64,000 bases of DNA from Rhodanobacter fulvus Jip2 (GCF_000264315.1 NZ_AJXU01000021.1:1-64000), one strand, 5' to 3'. Shown: positions 52,834 through 61,256, counted from the stretch's first letter. Program-made: numbers and translations. Notes: a model not told the origin generated them from the sequence alone.

Positions 52834-52849
52834 TGTGATCCATATCACA
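52834..52849. promoter_or_regulatory. Perfect CRP/Clp-type site in a divergent promoter region
   Basis: TGTGATCCATATCACA is an exact TGTGA-N6-TCACA palindrome in the 260-base gap between the minus-strand cupin-NRPS run and the plus-strand J-domain/asnB operon. A -10-like TATACT lies at 52867-52872 on the plus strand, putting the site near -38 to -42, where CRP-family activators bind. Xanthomonad Clp uses this consensus. It may also act on the leftward operon, whose start codon is 110 bases away. Confidence 0.65.
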
Positions 52850-52991
52850 TATCGGGAAAGCTATCTTATACTTGTCGTTGGTCAAGGGCGATGCCCGGAC
52901 GCTGTTCCGGCCAGCCTTTGGTGGCGCCGCGCCACAACATCGAAGTTGCGCGACAGGGGCGCGCACGCGGCGCCGGACAGGGGGATGCACC

Positions 52992-53630
52992 GTGGCTCGC
53001 GACACCGATTTTCTTGAGCTGTACCGGAACCTCGGGTTGAACCCCGACTGCGGACTGATCGAGTTCAAGCAGGCCTATCGCCGTCGCCTGGCCGTCCTGC
53101 ACCCGGATCGGCAAACCGCGGCCACGCGTACGTCGCCGGCCGAACTGCAGCGGCTGACTGCGATGTACGGCGCCGCCATGGAATTCCAGCGCCGCCACGG
53201 TCGCCTCCCGGGCGCGCCGCAAGCGCGTCCGGCCCGCAGCGTGATGGCCGGCCGGTCGTCACGCCCTGCCATCACCGCGGCGCCCAACGGCCGTTCGCGG
53301 CGCATGTTGGTGTTGCTGGGGGTCTCGGTCGCGGTGTGGCTGCTGTGGAACAACGAGCCCGCGCAACAACCGCACATGACCTGGTCCCTCGCCGCACCGT
53401 CGCACCCGGCGCCACCGGCGAAAACCGCTGCCAGGGTTTCTCCGCTGGCGCCGGGGCTGGGCGAGGACGCCGTGCGCGCGGCGGAAGGCGAGCCGCTGAT
53501 CATGAGCGACGGCCGCTGGGAATACGGCCCCTCATGGGTTCGCCTCGAGGATCACAAGGTGGTGGACTGGTACAGCTCGCCGCTGCGTCCGCTGAAATCC
53601 GCGCCGTCATCGTCGACCTCGCAGCCATGA
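52992..53630 (+). CDS. Membrane-anchored J-domain protein
   Basis: A 212-residue protein from the GTG start, eight bases after AGGGGG. Residues about 6-60 are a J domain (FLELYRNLGLNPDCGLIEFK then HPD at 37-39), so it can stimulate an Hsp70. A basic linker leads to a single membrane helix (MLVLLGVSVAVWLLW, 105-119), placing the C-terminus in the periplasm. The end RWEYGPSWVRLEDHKVVDWY is a small beta-hairpin motif seen in envelope proteins. It opens the asnB operon. It may assist folding or localisation of the large synthetases (inference). Confidence 0.75.
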   Translation: MARDTDFLELYRNLGLNPDCGLIEFKQAYRRRLAVLHPDRQTAATRTSPAELQRLTAMYGAAMEFQRRHGRLPGAPQARPARSVMAGRSSRPAITAAPNGRSRRMLVLLGVSVAVWLLWNNEPAQQPHMTWSLAAPSHPAPPAKTAARVSPLAPGLGEDAVRAAEGEPLIMSDGRWEYGPSWVRLEDHKVVDWYSSPLRPLKSAPSSSTSQP

Positions 53631-53755
53631 CCTTCGCCGACACGACATCACGCCTTCACCTCCACGCCGACAACGGCGGCGATGAAGCCGTCCCCGCACC
53701 CTCCCGCCACGCCTTCATTCGGGCCTGATCACCAAGACACCGGAGTCCGCGTCAC

Positions 53756-55738
53756 ATGTGTGGAATCGCAGGCTTTTCAGGCGTTCCCGCAGCGCCCGAA
53801 ACAGCTCGGGCCACGCTGGAGCGGATGATCCATACGCTGCATCACCGCGGCCCGGACGGCTATGGCTTCCATGTGGGCGATGGCGTGGGGCTGGCCCATG
53901 CGCGGCTTTCGATCATCGACCTGGCCACCGGCCAGCAGCCTATCCACAACGAGCGGCGCACCGTGTGGACGGTGTTCAACGGCGGGATCTTCAACTACGT
54001 CGAACTGCGGGAGCAGCTGGAGCGCCAGGGCCATCGCTTCTACACGCAATCCGACACCGAAGTGATCGTGCACCTGTACGAGCAGCACGGCGATGACTTC
54101 GTCAGCCATCTCAACGGCCAGTTCGCGATAGCGCTGTGGGACGCCGAGCGGCGCCGGCTGCTGCTGGCGCGCGACCGCACCGGCATCCGCCCGCTGTTCC
54201 ATACCCGCGCCCATGGCCGGCTCTGGTTCGGCTCGGAGATCAAGGCCTTGCTGGCCGTGTTGCCGCAACGGGCCACGCTCGATCCGACAGGCCTGGCGCA
54301 GACGCTGAACTACTGGGGCCCGGTCGACCCCGCCACGGTCTTCGAGGGCATCCACAGCCTGCCGCCCGGCCATGTACTGACCGTGGACGAGGGCAATCGG
54401 GAAACACTGCGCCGTTACTGGGACTGGAGCTTCCCGGTCGCGGCGGAACAGACCATGGCTAGCGCCCGGCGCATGTTCGGCTCGGAGGAGCAGGCCGCCG
54501 CCGAGCTGCGCGAGCTGCTGATCGACGCCGTACGCCTGCGCCTGCGCGCCGACGTGCCGGTCGGCGCCTACCTCAGCGGCGGACTGGACTCGTCCGGCAT
54601 CGTGGCGCTGATCCGTCGTTTCACCGACACGCCGGTGCGCACGTTCTCGGTCGCGTTTGCCGACAGCGAGTTCGACGAAAGTGCGGAACAGGCCGCCATG
54701 GTCCGTCACCTTGGCACCGAACACACCACCATGCACTGCTCGCGCCGCGATATCGGCATGGCCTTTCCGCAGCTGATCCGCCACACCGAGACACCTATTC
54801 TGCGCACGGCGGCGGCACCGCTGATGCTGCTCTCCGGGCGCGTTCGCTCCGAAGGCTACAAGGTGGTGCTGACCGGCGAAGGCGCGGACGAGGTATTCGG
54901 CGGTTACGACATTTTCAAGGAAGCCAAGGTACGCCGTTTCTGGGCGCGGCAACCGCAGTCACGCTTCCGCCCACGATTGCTTGAACGTCTTTACGGCTAT
55001 CTTGAGAATTCGCCGGTCGGCAACGCGGCGTTCGCGCAGGCCTTCTTCGGCAAGGGCATGGAACACATCGACCGGCCCATCTTCGCGCATGCGCCACGTT
55101 GGGCTACCTCGCAACATGCGCTGCGGTTCCTTTCAGCGGACATGCGCGCCAGCATTGGCGACTGGCAGCCGCTCGACGGCTACGAGCAACGGCTGCCCGC
55201 GTCCATCATGTCCTGGCACCCGTTGGCGCGCGACCAGTACGTGGAGGCCAAGTCGCTGCTGGCGGCGTACCTGCTGCCGGCGCAGGGCGACCGGGTAGCG
55301 ATGGCCAACTCGATCGAGGGGCGTTTTCCCTACCTCGATCACCGGTTGATCGAGTTCGCCAACCGCCTGCCACCGAGCTGGAAGATCCGCGGCCTCACCG
55401 AAAAATACCTACTGCGCCGCGCGCTCGATGGACTGCTGCCAGCGGACATTCTCCACCGCACCAAGCAACCCTATCGCGCACCCGACCAGACGAGTTTCTT
55501 CTTCGATGGCAAACCGCTGGATTACGTGGCCGACCTGATGAGCAGCGAACGCATCCGCGCCGCCGGCTACTTCGACGCCGACGCCACCGGCCGCCTGTTC
55601 GACAAGTGCCGCCACGGACGCGCGATCGGTTTCGCCGACAACCAGGCGTTCGTCGGCATCCTCTCGACCATGCTGCTCGATGAAACCTTCCTGCGTCGTT
55701 CCTCCAGCGATCCGCACGGCGCCCTTTGCAGCGACTGA
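53756..55738 (+). CDS. asnB: Asparagine synthase-like glutamine amidotransferase (exosortase-A amidotransferase type)
   Basis: A 660-residue two-domain enzyme: N-terminal glutaminase (Cys2, RLSIID, QSDTEV) and C-terminal ATP-pyrophosphatase (SGGLDSS, 274-280; GEGADEVFGGY). AsnB enzymes adenylate a carboxylate and amidate it with ammonia from glutamine. In exosortase-A EPS loci a relative is always near an acyl carrier and AMP-ligase, as here. In the usual FNGEIYN motif Glu is Gly (FNGGIFN, 74-80), which may weaken glutamine binding. Substrate unknown; a carrier-bound or sugar carboxylate is likely. Confidence 0.88.
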   Translation: MCGIAGFSGVPAAPETARATLERMIHTLHHRGPDGYGFHVGDGVGLAHARLSIIDLATGQQPIHNERRTVWTVFNGGIFNYVELREQLERQGHRFYTQSDTEVIVHLYEQHGDDFVSHLNGQFAIALWDAERRRLLLARDRTGIRPLFHTRAHGRLWFGSEIKALLAVLPQRATLDPTGLAQTLNYWGPVDPATVFEGIHSLPPGHVLTVDEGNRETLRRYWDWSFPVAAEQTMASARRMFGSEEQAAAELRELLIDAVRLRLRADVPVGAYLSGGLDSSGIVALIRRFTDTPVRTFSVAFADSEFDESAEQAAMVRHLGTEHTTMHCSRRDIGMAFPQLIRHTETPILRTAAAPLMLLSGRVRSEGYKVVLTGEGADEVFGGYDIFKEAKVRRFWARQPQSRFRPRLLERLYGYLENSPVGNAAFAQAFFGKGMEHIDRPIFAHAPRWATSQHALRFLSADMRASIGDWQPLDGYEQRLPASIMSWHPLARDQYVEAKSLLAAYLLPAQGDRVAMANSIEGRFPYLDHRLIEFANRLPPSWKIRGLTEKYLLRRALDGLLPADILHRTKQPYRAPDQTSFFFDGKPLDYVADLMSSERIRAAGYFDADATGRLFDKCRHGRAIGFADNQAFVGILSTMLLDETFLRRSSSDPHGALCSD

Positions 55739-55759
55739 ATCTCCAACCCAAGGAAAACC

Positions 55760-56029
55760 ATGTCGAACGAACCCAAAGAAATCGAAGCCAAGATCCGCAG
55801 CTACATCCTGGAAAACCTGCTTTTCAGCAACGACCCGACCGAACTGCCCAACGACGCCTCGCTGCTGGACCGCGGCATCATCGACTCCACCGGCGTGCTC
55901 GAGATCGTGCTGTTCCTCGAAGGCGAGTTCGATATCCAGATCAAGGCCAGCGAGATGTTGCCGGAGAATTTCGATACGGTGAACAACATGGTCGCCTTCG
56001 TGCAACGGCTGCGGGTTGCCGTGCAATGA
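55760..56029 (+). CDS. Acyl/peptidyl carrier protein
   Basis: An 89-residue free-standing carrier protein. The phosphopantetheine site is Ser43 in GIIDSTGVLE, within a typical four-helix sequence (IRSYILENLL, VLEIVLFLEGEF). It lies between asnB and the AMP-ligase, 21 bases after asnB and overlapping the ligase by ATGA. It probably carries the acid activated by that ligase, which could then be amidated or passed to the EPS. Confidence 0.92.
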   Translation: MSNEPKEIEAKIRSYILENLLFSNDPTELPNDASLLDRGIIDSTGVLEIVLFLEGEFDIQIKASEMLPENFDTVNNMVAFVQRLRVAVQ

Positions 56030-57585
56030 CGATACCGTCCCAACGCCTGCTGCAGGACGCCCTGCTGGCCCGCGCCACCGACCCCGCGTTCGCGGACAAG
56101 CCGGTGGTGGTGATCGAAGGGCAGCCTTACCGCTATGCCGAGCTGCTGGACAGCACGCAACGCCTGGCCGGCGCACTGGTGACGCGCGGGGTGGCGCGCG
56201 GCGATCGCGTGGCGATCTACATGGACAACAGCTGGCCGTGCGTGGTGTCCATCTTCGCCGTGCTGCTGGCCGGCGGCGTGTTCCTGCTGATCAACCCGCA
56301 AACCAAATCCGAAAAACTCGGTTTCATTCTCGATGACAGCGGCGCCCGCCTGCTGCTGACCGACGGACACCTGGCGCAGGAGTTCGTGCCGCTGTTCGGC
56401 CATGGCTTGTCTCCCGCCCAGCTGGTCAGCTCGGGCAAGCTGCCCGATGGCCACGACATCGCCGCGTTCGACGTGGTGATCCACGCCGCTGCACCGCTAG
56501 CCGTGCCGCCGGCCACGATTCCGCTGGACCTGGCCGCCTTGATCTACACCTCGGGCAGCACCGGCACGCCCAAGGGCGTCATGCAGACGCACCAGTCGAT
56601 GGTGTTCGCCCGCGACAGCCTGATCGAATACCTGCGCCTGGCCGCGCACGACAACATCCTGTGTGCCCTGCCGCTGGCGTTCGACTACGGCCTGTACCAG
56701 TTGCTGATGACGGTGCAACTGGGCGCCACACTGGTGCTGGAACGCTCGTTCACCTACCCCGCGCAGGTGTTTGCGCGAATGGCTGAATTCGGCGTCACCG
56801 TATTCCCCGGCGTCCCCACCATCTTCGCGATGCTGCTGTCGGCGCACCGACGCGAACCTCTGCATTTCCCCGGCGTCACCCGGGTCACCAATACCGCCGC
56901 TGCCCTGGCCGACGACGCCGCCACCCGTCTGCGCGAGATCTTCCCCCACGCGCTGATCTACAAGATGTACGGGCTCACCGAATGCAAGCGGGTGAGCTAT
57001 CTCGCGCCCGAGCTGGCGCAGAGCAAGCCTGGCTCGGTAGGCAAGGCCATTCCCGGCACCGAGGTATACCTGCTTTCCGTCGACGGCCAGCCCACCGCCC
57101 CGGGCGAAACCGGCACGCTGTACGTGCGCGGCCCGCACGTGATGCGCGGCTACTGGAACCGCCCGGAATTGTCGGCGCGCATGCTCAAGCCCGGCCCGCT
57201 GCCCGGCGAAATGGTGCTGTGCACGCAGGATCAATTCCGCATGGACGCCGAGGGCTTCCTGTATTTCGTGGGCCGCAGCGACGACATCATCAAGACCCGC
57301 GGCGAAAAGGTGAGCCCTGTCGAAGTGGAAAACGCCATGCATACGATCGATGGCATTCGCGAGGTGGCCGTCGTCGGTATCGATGACGAACTGCTGGGTC
57401 AGGCCATCCGCGCGTACGTGGTGCTGGAGTCCGGCGTCGCCCTCAGCGGCGGCCAGATCCGCGCGCAGTGCATCAAGCGACTGGAAAATTTCATGGTTCC
57501 GCAGCAGATCGTGCTGTGCGCGGACCTGCCCCGCACCGCCACCGGCAAGGTCAGCAAGAAAGCCCTGCTGGAGCAGACCGCCTGA
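56026..57585 (+). CDS. AMP-forming acyl/aminoacyl ligase (exosortase-A ligase type)
   Basis: A 519-residue ANL-family ligase. The phosphate loop TSGSTGTPKG (175-184), YGLTECKRVSYL, hinge FVGRSDDIIKTRGEK and C-terminal Lys in RTATGKVSKK are all present. The enzyme would make acyl-AMP and load the adjacent carrier protein, with which its gene overlaps by four bases. The same trio (ligase, carrier, asparagine synthase) marks exosortase-A EPS loci. The substrate cannot be read; hydrophobic or amino acids are both possible. Confidence 0.9.
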   Translation: MTIPSQRLLQDALLARATDPAFADKPVVVIEGQPYRYAELLDSTQRLAGALVTRGVARGDRVAIYMDNSWPCVVSIFAVLLAGGVFLLINPQTKSEKLGFILDDSGARLLLTDGHLAQEFVPLFGHGLSPAQLVSSGKLPDGHDIAAFDVVIHAAAPLAVPPATIPLDLAALIYTSGSTGTPKGVMQTHQSMVFARDSLIEYLRLAAHDNILCALPLAFDYGLYQLLMTVQLGATLVLERSFTYPAQVFARMAEFGVTVFPGVPTIFAMLLSAHRREPLHFPGVTRVTNTAAALADDAATRLREIFPHALIYKMYGLTECKRVSYLAPELAQSKPGSVGKAIPGTEVYLLSVDGQPTAPGETGTLYVRGPHVMRGYWNRPELSARMLKPGPLPGEMVLCTQDQFRMDAEGFLYFVGRSDDIIKTRGEKVSPVEVENAMHTIDGIREVAVVGIDDELLGQAIRAYVVLESGVALSGGQIRAQCIKRLENFMVPQQIVLCADLPRTATGKVSKKALLEQTA

Positions 57586-57595
57586 GGGAACGCCT

Positions 57596-58486
57596 TTGAA
57601 CGCTACCTATCTTGCGCTGCGCGACCGCCTCGCCAGCGGCCTCGACGTGCTGCCGGACAAACCCGAGGAAACGCCGGATAGCACGCTGCGCGCCTTGTGG
57701 TTCGCCGCCACCGGCAGCCCGCGCTCGGCCACAGCTGCGGCCCTTGGCGAGCTGCCCTCGCTGGCGCACAACCATGCACATGCGCTGGAACATTTCGTCA
57801 CGCGCCGGCTCGCTGGCGAACCGCTGGCCCACATCACCGGCCGCCAGCATTTCATGGGGCTGGAAATGCTGAGCTCGCCGCAGGCGCTGATACCGCGTGC
57901 GGAAACCGAGCAGCTTGCCGGCGCCAGCATCGACCTGCTGCGGTCCTCGACCTCGCCCCGTCCCGCACGAGTCGTCGACGTCTGCACCGGCAGCGGCAAC
58001 CTGGCGTTCGCCATTGCCCACCACGTGGCCTATGCGGAGGTGTTCGGCAGCGACCTCAGCGCAGAAGCGATCGACTTCGCGCAGCGCAACGGACGCCACC
58101 TGGGGCTAGCGTCGCGCGTGCAGTTCCGCACCGGTGATCTGCTGGCTCCGTTCGAGACGGCGAACTTCATCGATCACACCGACCTGATCGTCTGCGCGCC
58201 GCCGTATATCCGCAGCACCAAGGTCGAGCAGATGGCCACCGAGATCGCCGGTCACGAACCACGCCTGGCCTTCGACGGCGGTCCGTTCGGCGTCACCATC
58301 TTGATGCGATTGATCGAAGATGCGCCGCGCTTTCTGCGCCACGGCGGCTGGCTGACGCTGGAAGTCGGCCTTGGCCAGGGGCCCGCATTGACCAAACGGC
58401 TGCAACGTGACGGGAACTGGCAGGAGGTCCGTGCGCTGGCCGATGCCAACGGCGACACGCGCGTACTGCTGGCCTGCCGAAGCTGA
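57596..58486 (+). CDS. PrmC/HemK-like methyltransferase with altered catalytic motif
   Basis: A 296-residue class I methyltransferase related to PrmC. The SAM site is VVDVCTGSGNLAFAIA, with FGSDLSAEAIDFA for the ribose. The substrate motif is CAPPYI, where the family has N-P-P-Y, so the side-chain-amide-contacting Asn is Ala. N-terminal helices and the ITGRQHFMGLEM region match PrmC. I choose TTG at 57596-57598, eight bases after GAGGG. It probably methylates an amide- or amino-containing small molecule of the operon rather than release factors; a separate true prmC is expected elsewhere. Confidence 0.75.
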   Translation: MNATYLALRDRLASGLDVLPDKPEETPDSTLRALWFAATGSPRSATAAALGELPSLAHNHAHALEHFVTRRLAGEPLAHITGRQHFMGLEMLSSPQALIPRAETEQLAGASIDLLRSSTSPRPARVVDVCTGSGNLAFAIAHHVAYAEVFGSDLSAEAIDFAQRNGRHLGLASRVQFRTGDLLAPFETANFIDHTDLIVCAPPYIRSTKVEQMATEIAGHEPRLAFDGGPFGVTILMRLIEDAPRFLRHGGWLTLEVGLGQGPALTKRLQRDGNWQEVRALADANGDTRVLLACRS

Positions 58487-58536
58487 GAACCGGGCGGCAA
58501 CGCCCGGCAAGAACCACTGTGGTCAAGGGGAAATCC

Positions 58537-59523
58537 GTGGATGAATTGAACTGGGGTGTGCTCGATCTCGACTACGCGCAGGAAGCCGAACGCATCGCCG
58601 CCCGCCTGCGTGAAGCCACCGCGCGCACGCTGCACAAGCGCGGCCTGGTGGTGGCGATTTCCGGCGGCGTGGACAGCTCGGTCTGCGCTGCACTCGCGGT
58701 CAAGGCGCTCGGTGTCGAACGCGTCTACACGCTGATCCTGCCCGAGCGCGATTCGGCCGACGCCAGCGCCGACAACGCGCACATCCTTGCCGAACACCTC
58801 GGTGTGCGCGCGGAAACCTTCGACATCGCCCCCGCGCTGGCCGCCATCGGCTGCTACCGCGCACGCGACGAAGCGGTGCGCCGCGTGCTGCCCGAGTACG
58901 CCGACGACTGGCGCATGAAGATCGCCATCGCCGGCGGACTGGATGGCCGCATCAACCATTTCAACCTGATTGCGCAGGCACCCGACGGCACGCTGCACGA
59001 AAAGCCACTGGGCCTGTCCGAATACCTGCAGATCGTGGCCGCCACCAGCTTCAAGCAACGCCTGCGCAAGACACTGGAGTACTACCACGCGGATCGCCTG
59101 AACTATGCCGTTGTCGGCACCCCCAACAGACTGGAATACGACCAGGGCTTTTTCGTGAAGAACGGTGACGGCTCCGCCGACATCAAGCCGATCGCGCACC
59201 TCTACAAAACCCAGGTCTACGGCATGGCCCGCTACCTTGCCCTACCCGAATGCGTCGCCACCGCCGCGCCCACCACCGATACCTACAGCCTTGCGCAAGG
59301 CCAGGACGAGTTCTATTTCGCCCTGCCATGGCAATCGATGGACCTGGCGTTGTGGGCGCTGGAGCAGCAGTTGCCATCCGCCAGGCTGGCGCACGCCCTG
59401 GATATTTCTCCGGCTGCCGCCGAGGCGGTATACGCCGACATTCAAAACAAGCGGCGCAGCACGCGTTACCTGCATCAGGCGCCCATCCTGCTGGACGAAG
59501 GAATGGGAGCCGCGGCGCCGTGA
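58537..59523 (+). CDS. NadE-like ammonia-dependent amide synthase
   Basis: A 328-residue protein of the NAD(+) synthetase family. The ATP loop SGGVDSS is at residues 42-48, and GTPNRLEYDQGFFVKNGDG, PIAHLYKTQVYGMA are close to NadE. There is no glutaminase domain. The usual NadE of bacteria is about 275 residues; this one carries 50 extra. Its place in an amidation operon suggests the family fold is reused to amidate an operon-specific carboxylate, though ordinary NAD synthesis is possible. GTG at 58537 follows AGGGG by seven bases; GTG at 58519 is an alternative. Confidence 0.8.
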   Translation: MDELNWGVLDLDYAQEAERIAARLREATARTLHKRGLVVAISGGVDSSVCAALAVKALGVERVYTLILPERDSADASADNAHILAEHLGVRAETFDIAPALAAIGCYRARDEAVRRVLPEYADDWRMKIAIAGGLDGRINHFNLIAQAPDGTLHEKPLGLSEYLQIVAATSFKQRLRKTLEYYHADRLNYAVVGTPNRLEYDQGFFVKNGDGSADIKPIAHLYKTQVYGMARYLALPECVATAAPTTDTYSLAQGQDEFYFALPWQSMDLALWALEQQLPSARLAHALDISPAAAEAVYADIQNKRRSTRYLHQAPILLDEGMGAAAP

Positions 59524-60587
59524 CTGACGACACGCCCCAGGGCTCTCGCGATTACGTCGTTCACGCGGGCGACGTCACGCGCGAACGCGATGCCGTTATC
59601 GAGGTGTGGCACGGAAATCTGGGCACATCCGGCCGTCACGCGCCCAAGTTCGACTGGTTCTATCTCCACTGCCCCTATGGCGAACCCTTGGTGAAGCTGC
59701 TTCGCCACCAGCCATCCTCGCGTTGGGTGGGCGCCTGTGCCGCCGGCCCGCGCCGCATGGAGTGGCGGAGGCGTGAGCTTCGCGCCGGTGTACTGGTGGA
59801 CATGGCCGTCGATGCACAGCACCGGACGCTGGGGCCGGCCATGATGCTGCAGGCCGAGCTCATCGAGACGGCGAGGGGGAAGTTCGAGTTGCTTTATGGC
59901 TTCCCCAATCGCAAGTCGTTGCCGGTCGTCAAACGGCTCGGTTACGACGTGTTGGGATACATCCCCCGCTTCTCTCGCGTGTTGCGGCACGCCCCGTACC
60001 TCGAACGGCATCTGCCGCCCTGGTTGGCACGATCGACGGGATGGTTGCTCGACACCTTTCGCGACATGTGGCGTGCACTGAGCAGGCCACATGGTGCACA
60101 TCCCTCGGCCGTCTGGTCCGACCAGGTCGACCCGCGCATGGACGAGCTCTGGCAGCAGTCCAGCCACGGCGACGGGCCGATCACGGTGCGCGACACCACC
60201 TTCCTGCGTTGGCGATTCGACCAATCACCCGCGGCGGCGACGACCTATCTGCTGCTTGGCGACCAACCCGATGGCTCCTTGCAGGCCTGGTTCGCCTGTC
60301 AGGTCGACGGCGACACGCTGAGGGTGCGCGATTTCTGGTCGATGGATGCCAGCGTGGGTGTCGGACGCCGGTGGATCGAGGCATTGATCCGGTGCGCGCG
60401 ACGCGATGGGCATTCCGCCGTTGCACTCGAATACGCGGCCTCTGCACGAAATCTTACCCACTGGCTCGATGCCGGCTTCAGCGAACGCGAAAGGCGACCG
60501 ATCATCGGAAAATGGATGCGGGACCTACCCACCGATACGCCCGGTGCCATCGAGTGGCATCTGACGGCAGCGGACGAAGACGAGTGA
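59520..60587 (+). CDS. GNAT-like acyltransferase, paralogue B (GTG start)
   Basis: A 355-residue paralogue of the protein at 21,338: FDWFYLHCPYGEPLVKLLRH, LYGFPNRKSLPVVKRLGYDV, VDPRMDELWQQSSHGDG and LRWRFD are shared positions. It has two GNAT-like halves, no signal peptide and no membrane helix. The GTG at 59520-59522 overlaps the NadE-like stop by GTGA, so it is the last gene of the asnB operon. With the other copy at the far end of the island, each divergent arm ends in such a protein, which suggests two related acyl or aminoacyl transfers to sugar. Confidence 0.7.
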   Translation: MTDDTPQGSRDYVVHAGDVTRERDAVIEVWHGNLGTSGRHAPKFDWFYLHCPYGEPLVKLLRHQPSSRWVGACAAGPRRMEWRRRELRAGVLVDMAVDAQHRTLGPAMMLQAELIETARGKFELLYGFPNRKSLPVVKRLGYDVLGYIPRFSRVLRHAPYLERHLPPWLARSTGWLLDTFRDMWRALSRPHGAHPSAVWSDQVDPRMDELWQQSSHGDGPITVRDTTFLRWRFDQSPAAATTYLLLGDQPDGSLQAWFACQVDGDTLRVRDFWSMDASVGVGRRWIEALIRCARRDGHSAVALEYAASARNLTHWLDAGFSERERRPIIGKWMRDLPTDTPGAIEWHLTAADEDE

Positions 60588-60591
60588 CTGT

Positions 60592-60658
60592 GCGTGCTGG
60601 CGTGCTGGCGTGCTGGCGGGTGGCGGGTGACGGGTGACGGGTGACGGGTGACGGGTGA
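60592..60658. repeat. Adjacent short tandem repeats (8-mer x3, 7-mer x5)
   Basis: GCGTGCTG is repeated three times (60592-60615), then after eight bases CGGGTGA is repeated five times (60624-60658) with a partial sixth. They lie between the convergent ends of the asnB operon and the GNAT genes. Perfect copies suggest recent slippage. They do not encode protein; the gap is not otherwise explained. Confidence 0.9.
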
Positions 60659-60702
60659 CGGAAGCTTGCTGTGCTATCGCGTCGAAGCTGCCGACCCGCC
60701 GC

Positions 60703-61254
60703 TCATTCGGGAAGCCGCGGCGTGCAGCCCATTGCCGAACCGAAATCGCAGTTGGCGATCATCTTCTGGCACGCCAGGTTGTCGGCCGAGGTGTCGATGT
60801 AGAACGTCGACAGCCCACGCCCGATCAGCTCGTTGATGGCGCGCTGGGTGGCGTACTTGGCCAGGCCCTGCCCCCGCGTGCCCGGGGCCGACCAGATCGG
60901 CCCGATCACCACGTCGCCCGGGCCCACCTTGTAATGGTTGCAGAACGACACGCTTACCCAGCCGCGGTGCAGGATCACCCCATCACGAAGCAGACAATAG
61001 AACATGCGCCCGCCCACGTTGATGCGAACCAGCGACTTTACCCACTCTGAGGTGGTCACCACGCGCCGCAACGGCAACGCCAGCGGCAGCAATTGCGGCA
61101 GACTGGAGACAAACCGGAACTCGACATCATCCCTGGCGGGGGCGTCGAACAGTGCAGTTCGATGCATCCGGTAAATCAACTGATACGGCAGGTTCGCGGG
61201 AATCCGCAATTCAACCAGGCGATCGGCCATGCTGGCGGCAACAGAGTTGGACAA
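60703..61254 (-). CDS. GNAT N-acetyltransferase-like protein
   Basis: A protein of about 183 residues with GNAT motifs: VSFCNHYKVGPGDVVIGPIW (the V-x-G strand), SAPGTRGQGLAKYATQRAIN (the Q/R-x-x-G-x-G/A acetyl-CoA loop) and FYIDTSADNLACQKMI. The start is uncertain. TTG at 61252-61254 has GGGAG about seven bases upstream; a TTG at 61260 overlaps the previous stop; ATG at 61230 lacks a site. It follows the FemAB-like gene directly and is probably in the same operon. Confidence 0.75.
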   Translation of the reverse strand: MSNSVAASMADRLVELRIPANLPYQLIYRMHRTALFDAPARDDVEFRFVSSLPQLLPLALPLRRVVTTSEWVKSLVRINVGGRMFYCLLRDGVILHRGWVSVSFCNHYKVGPGDVVIGPIWSAPGTRGQGLAKYATQRAINELIGRGLSTFYIDTSADNLACQKMIANCDFGSAMGCTPRLPE

Positions 61255-61256
61255 GA

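Noticed and set aside
53627-53728. 33-codon frame starting ATGA at the end of the J-domain gene
   Set aside because: Overlap resembles coupling, but the peptide is polar, short and has no recognisable feature; likely untranslated spacer before asnB.
60624-60658. Possible CRISPR-like array
   Set aside because: Units are only seven bases with no spacers; these are simple tandem repeats.
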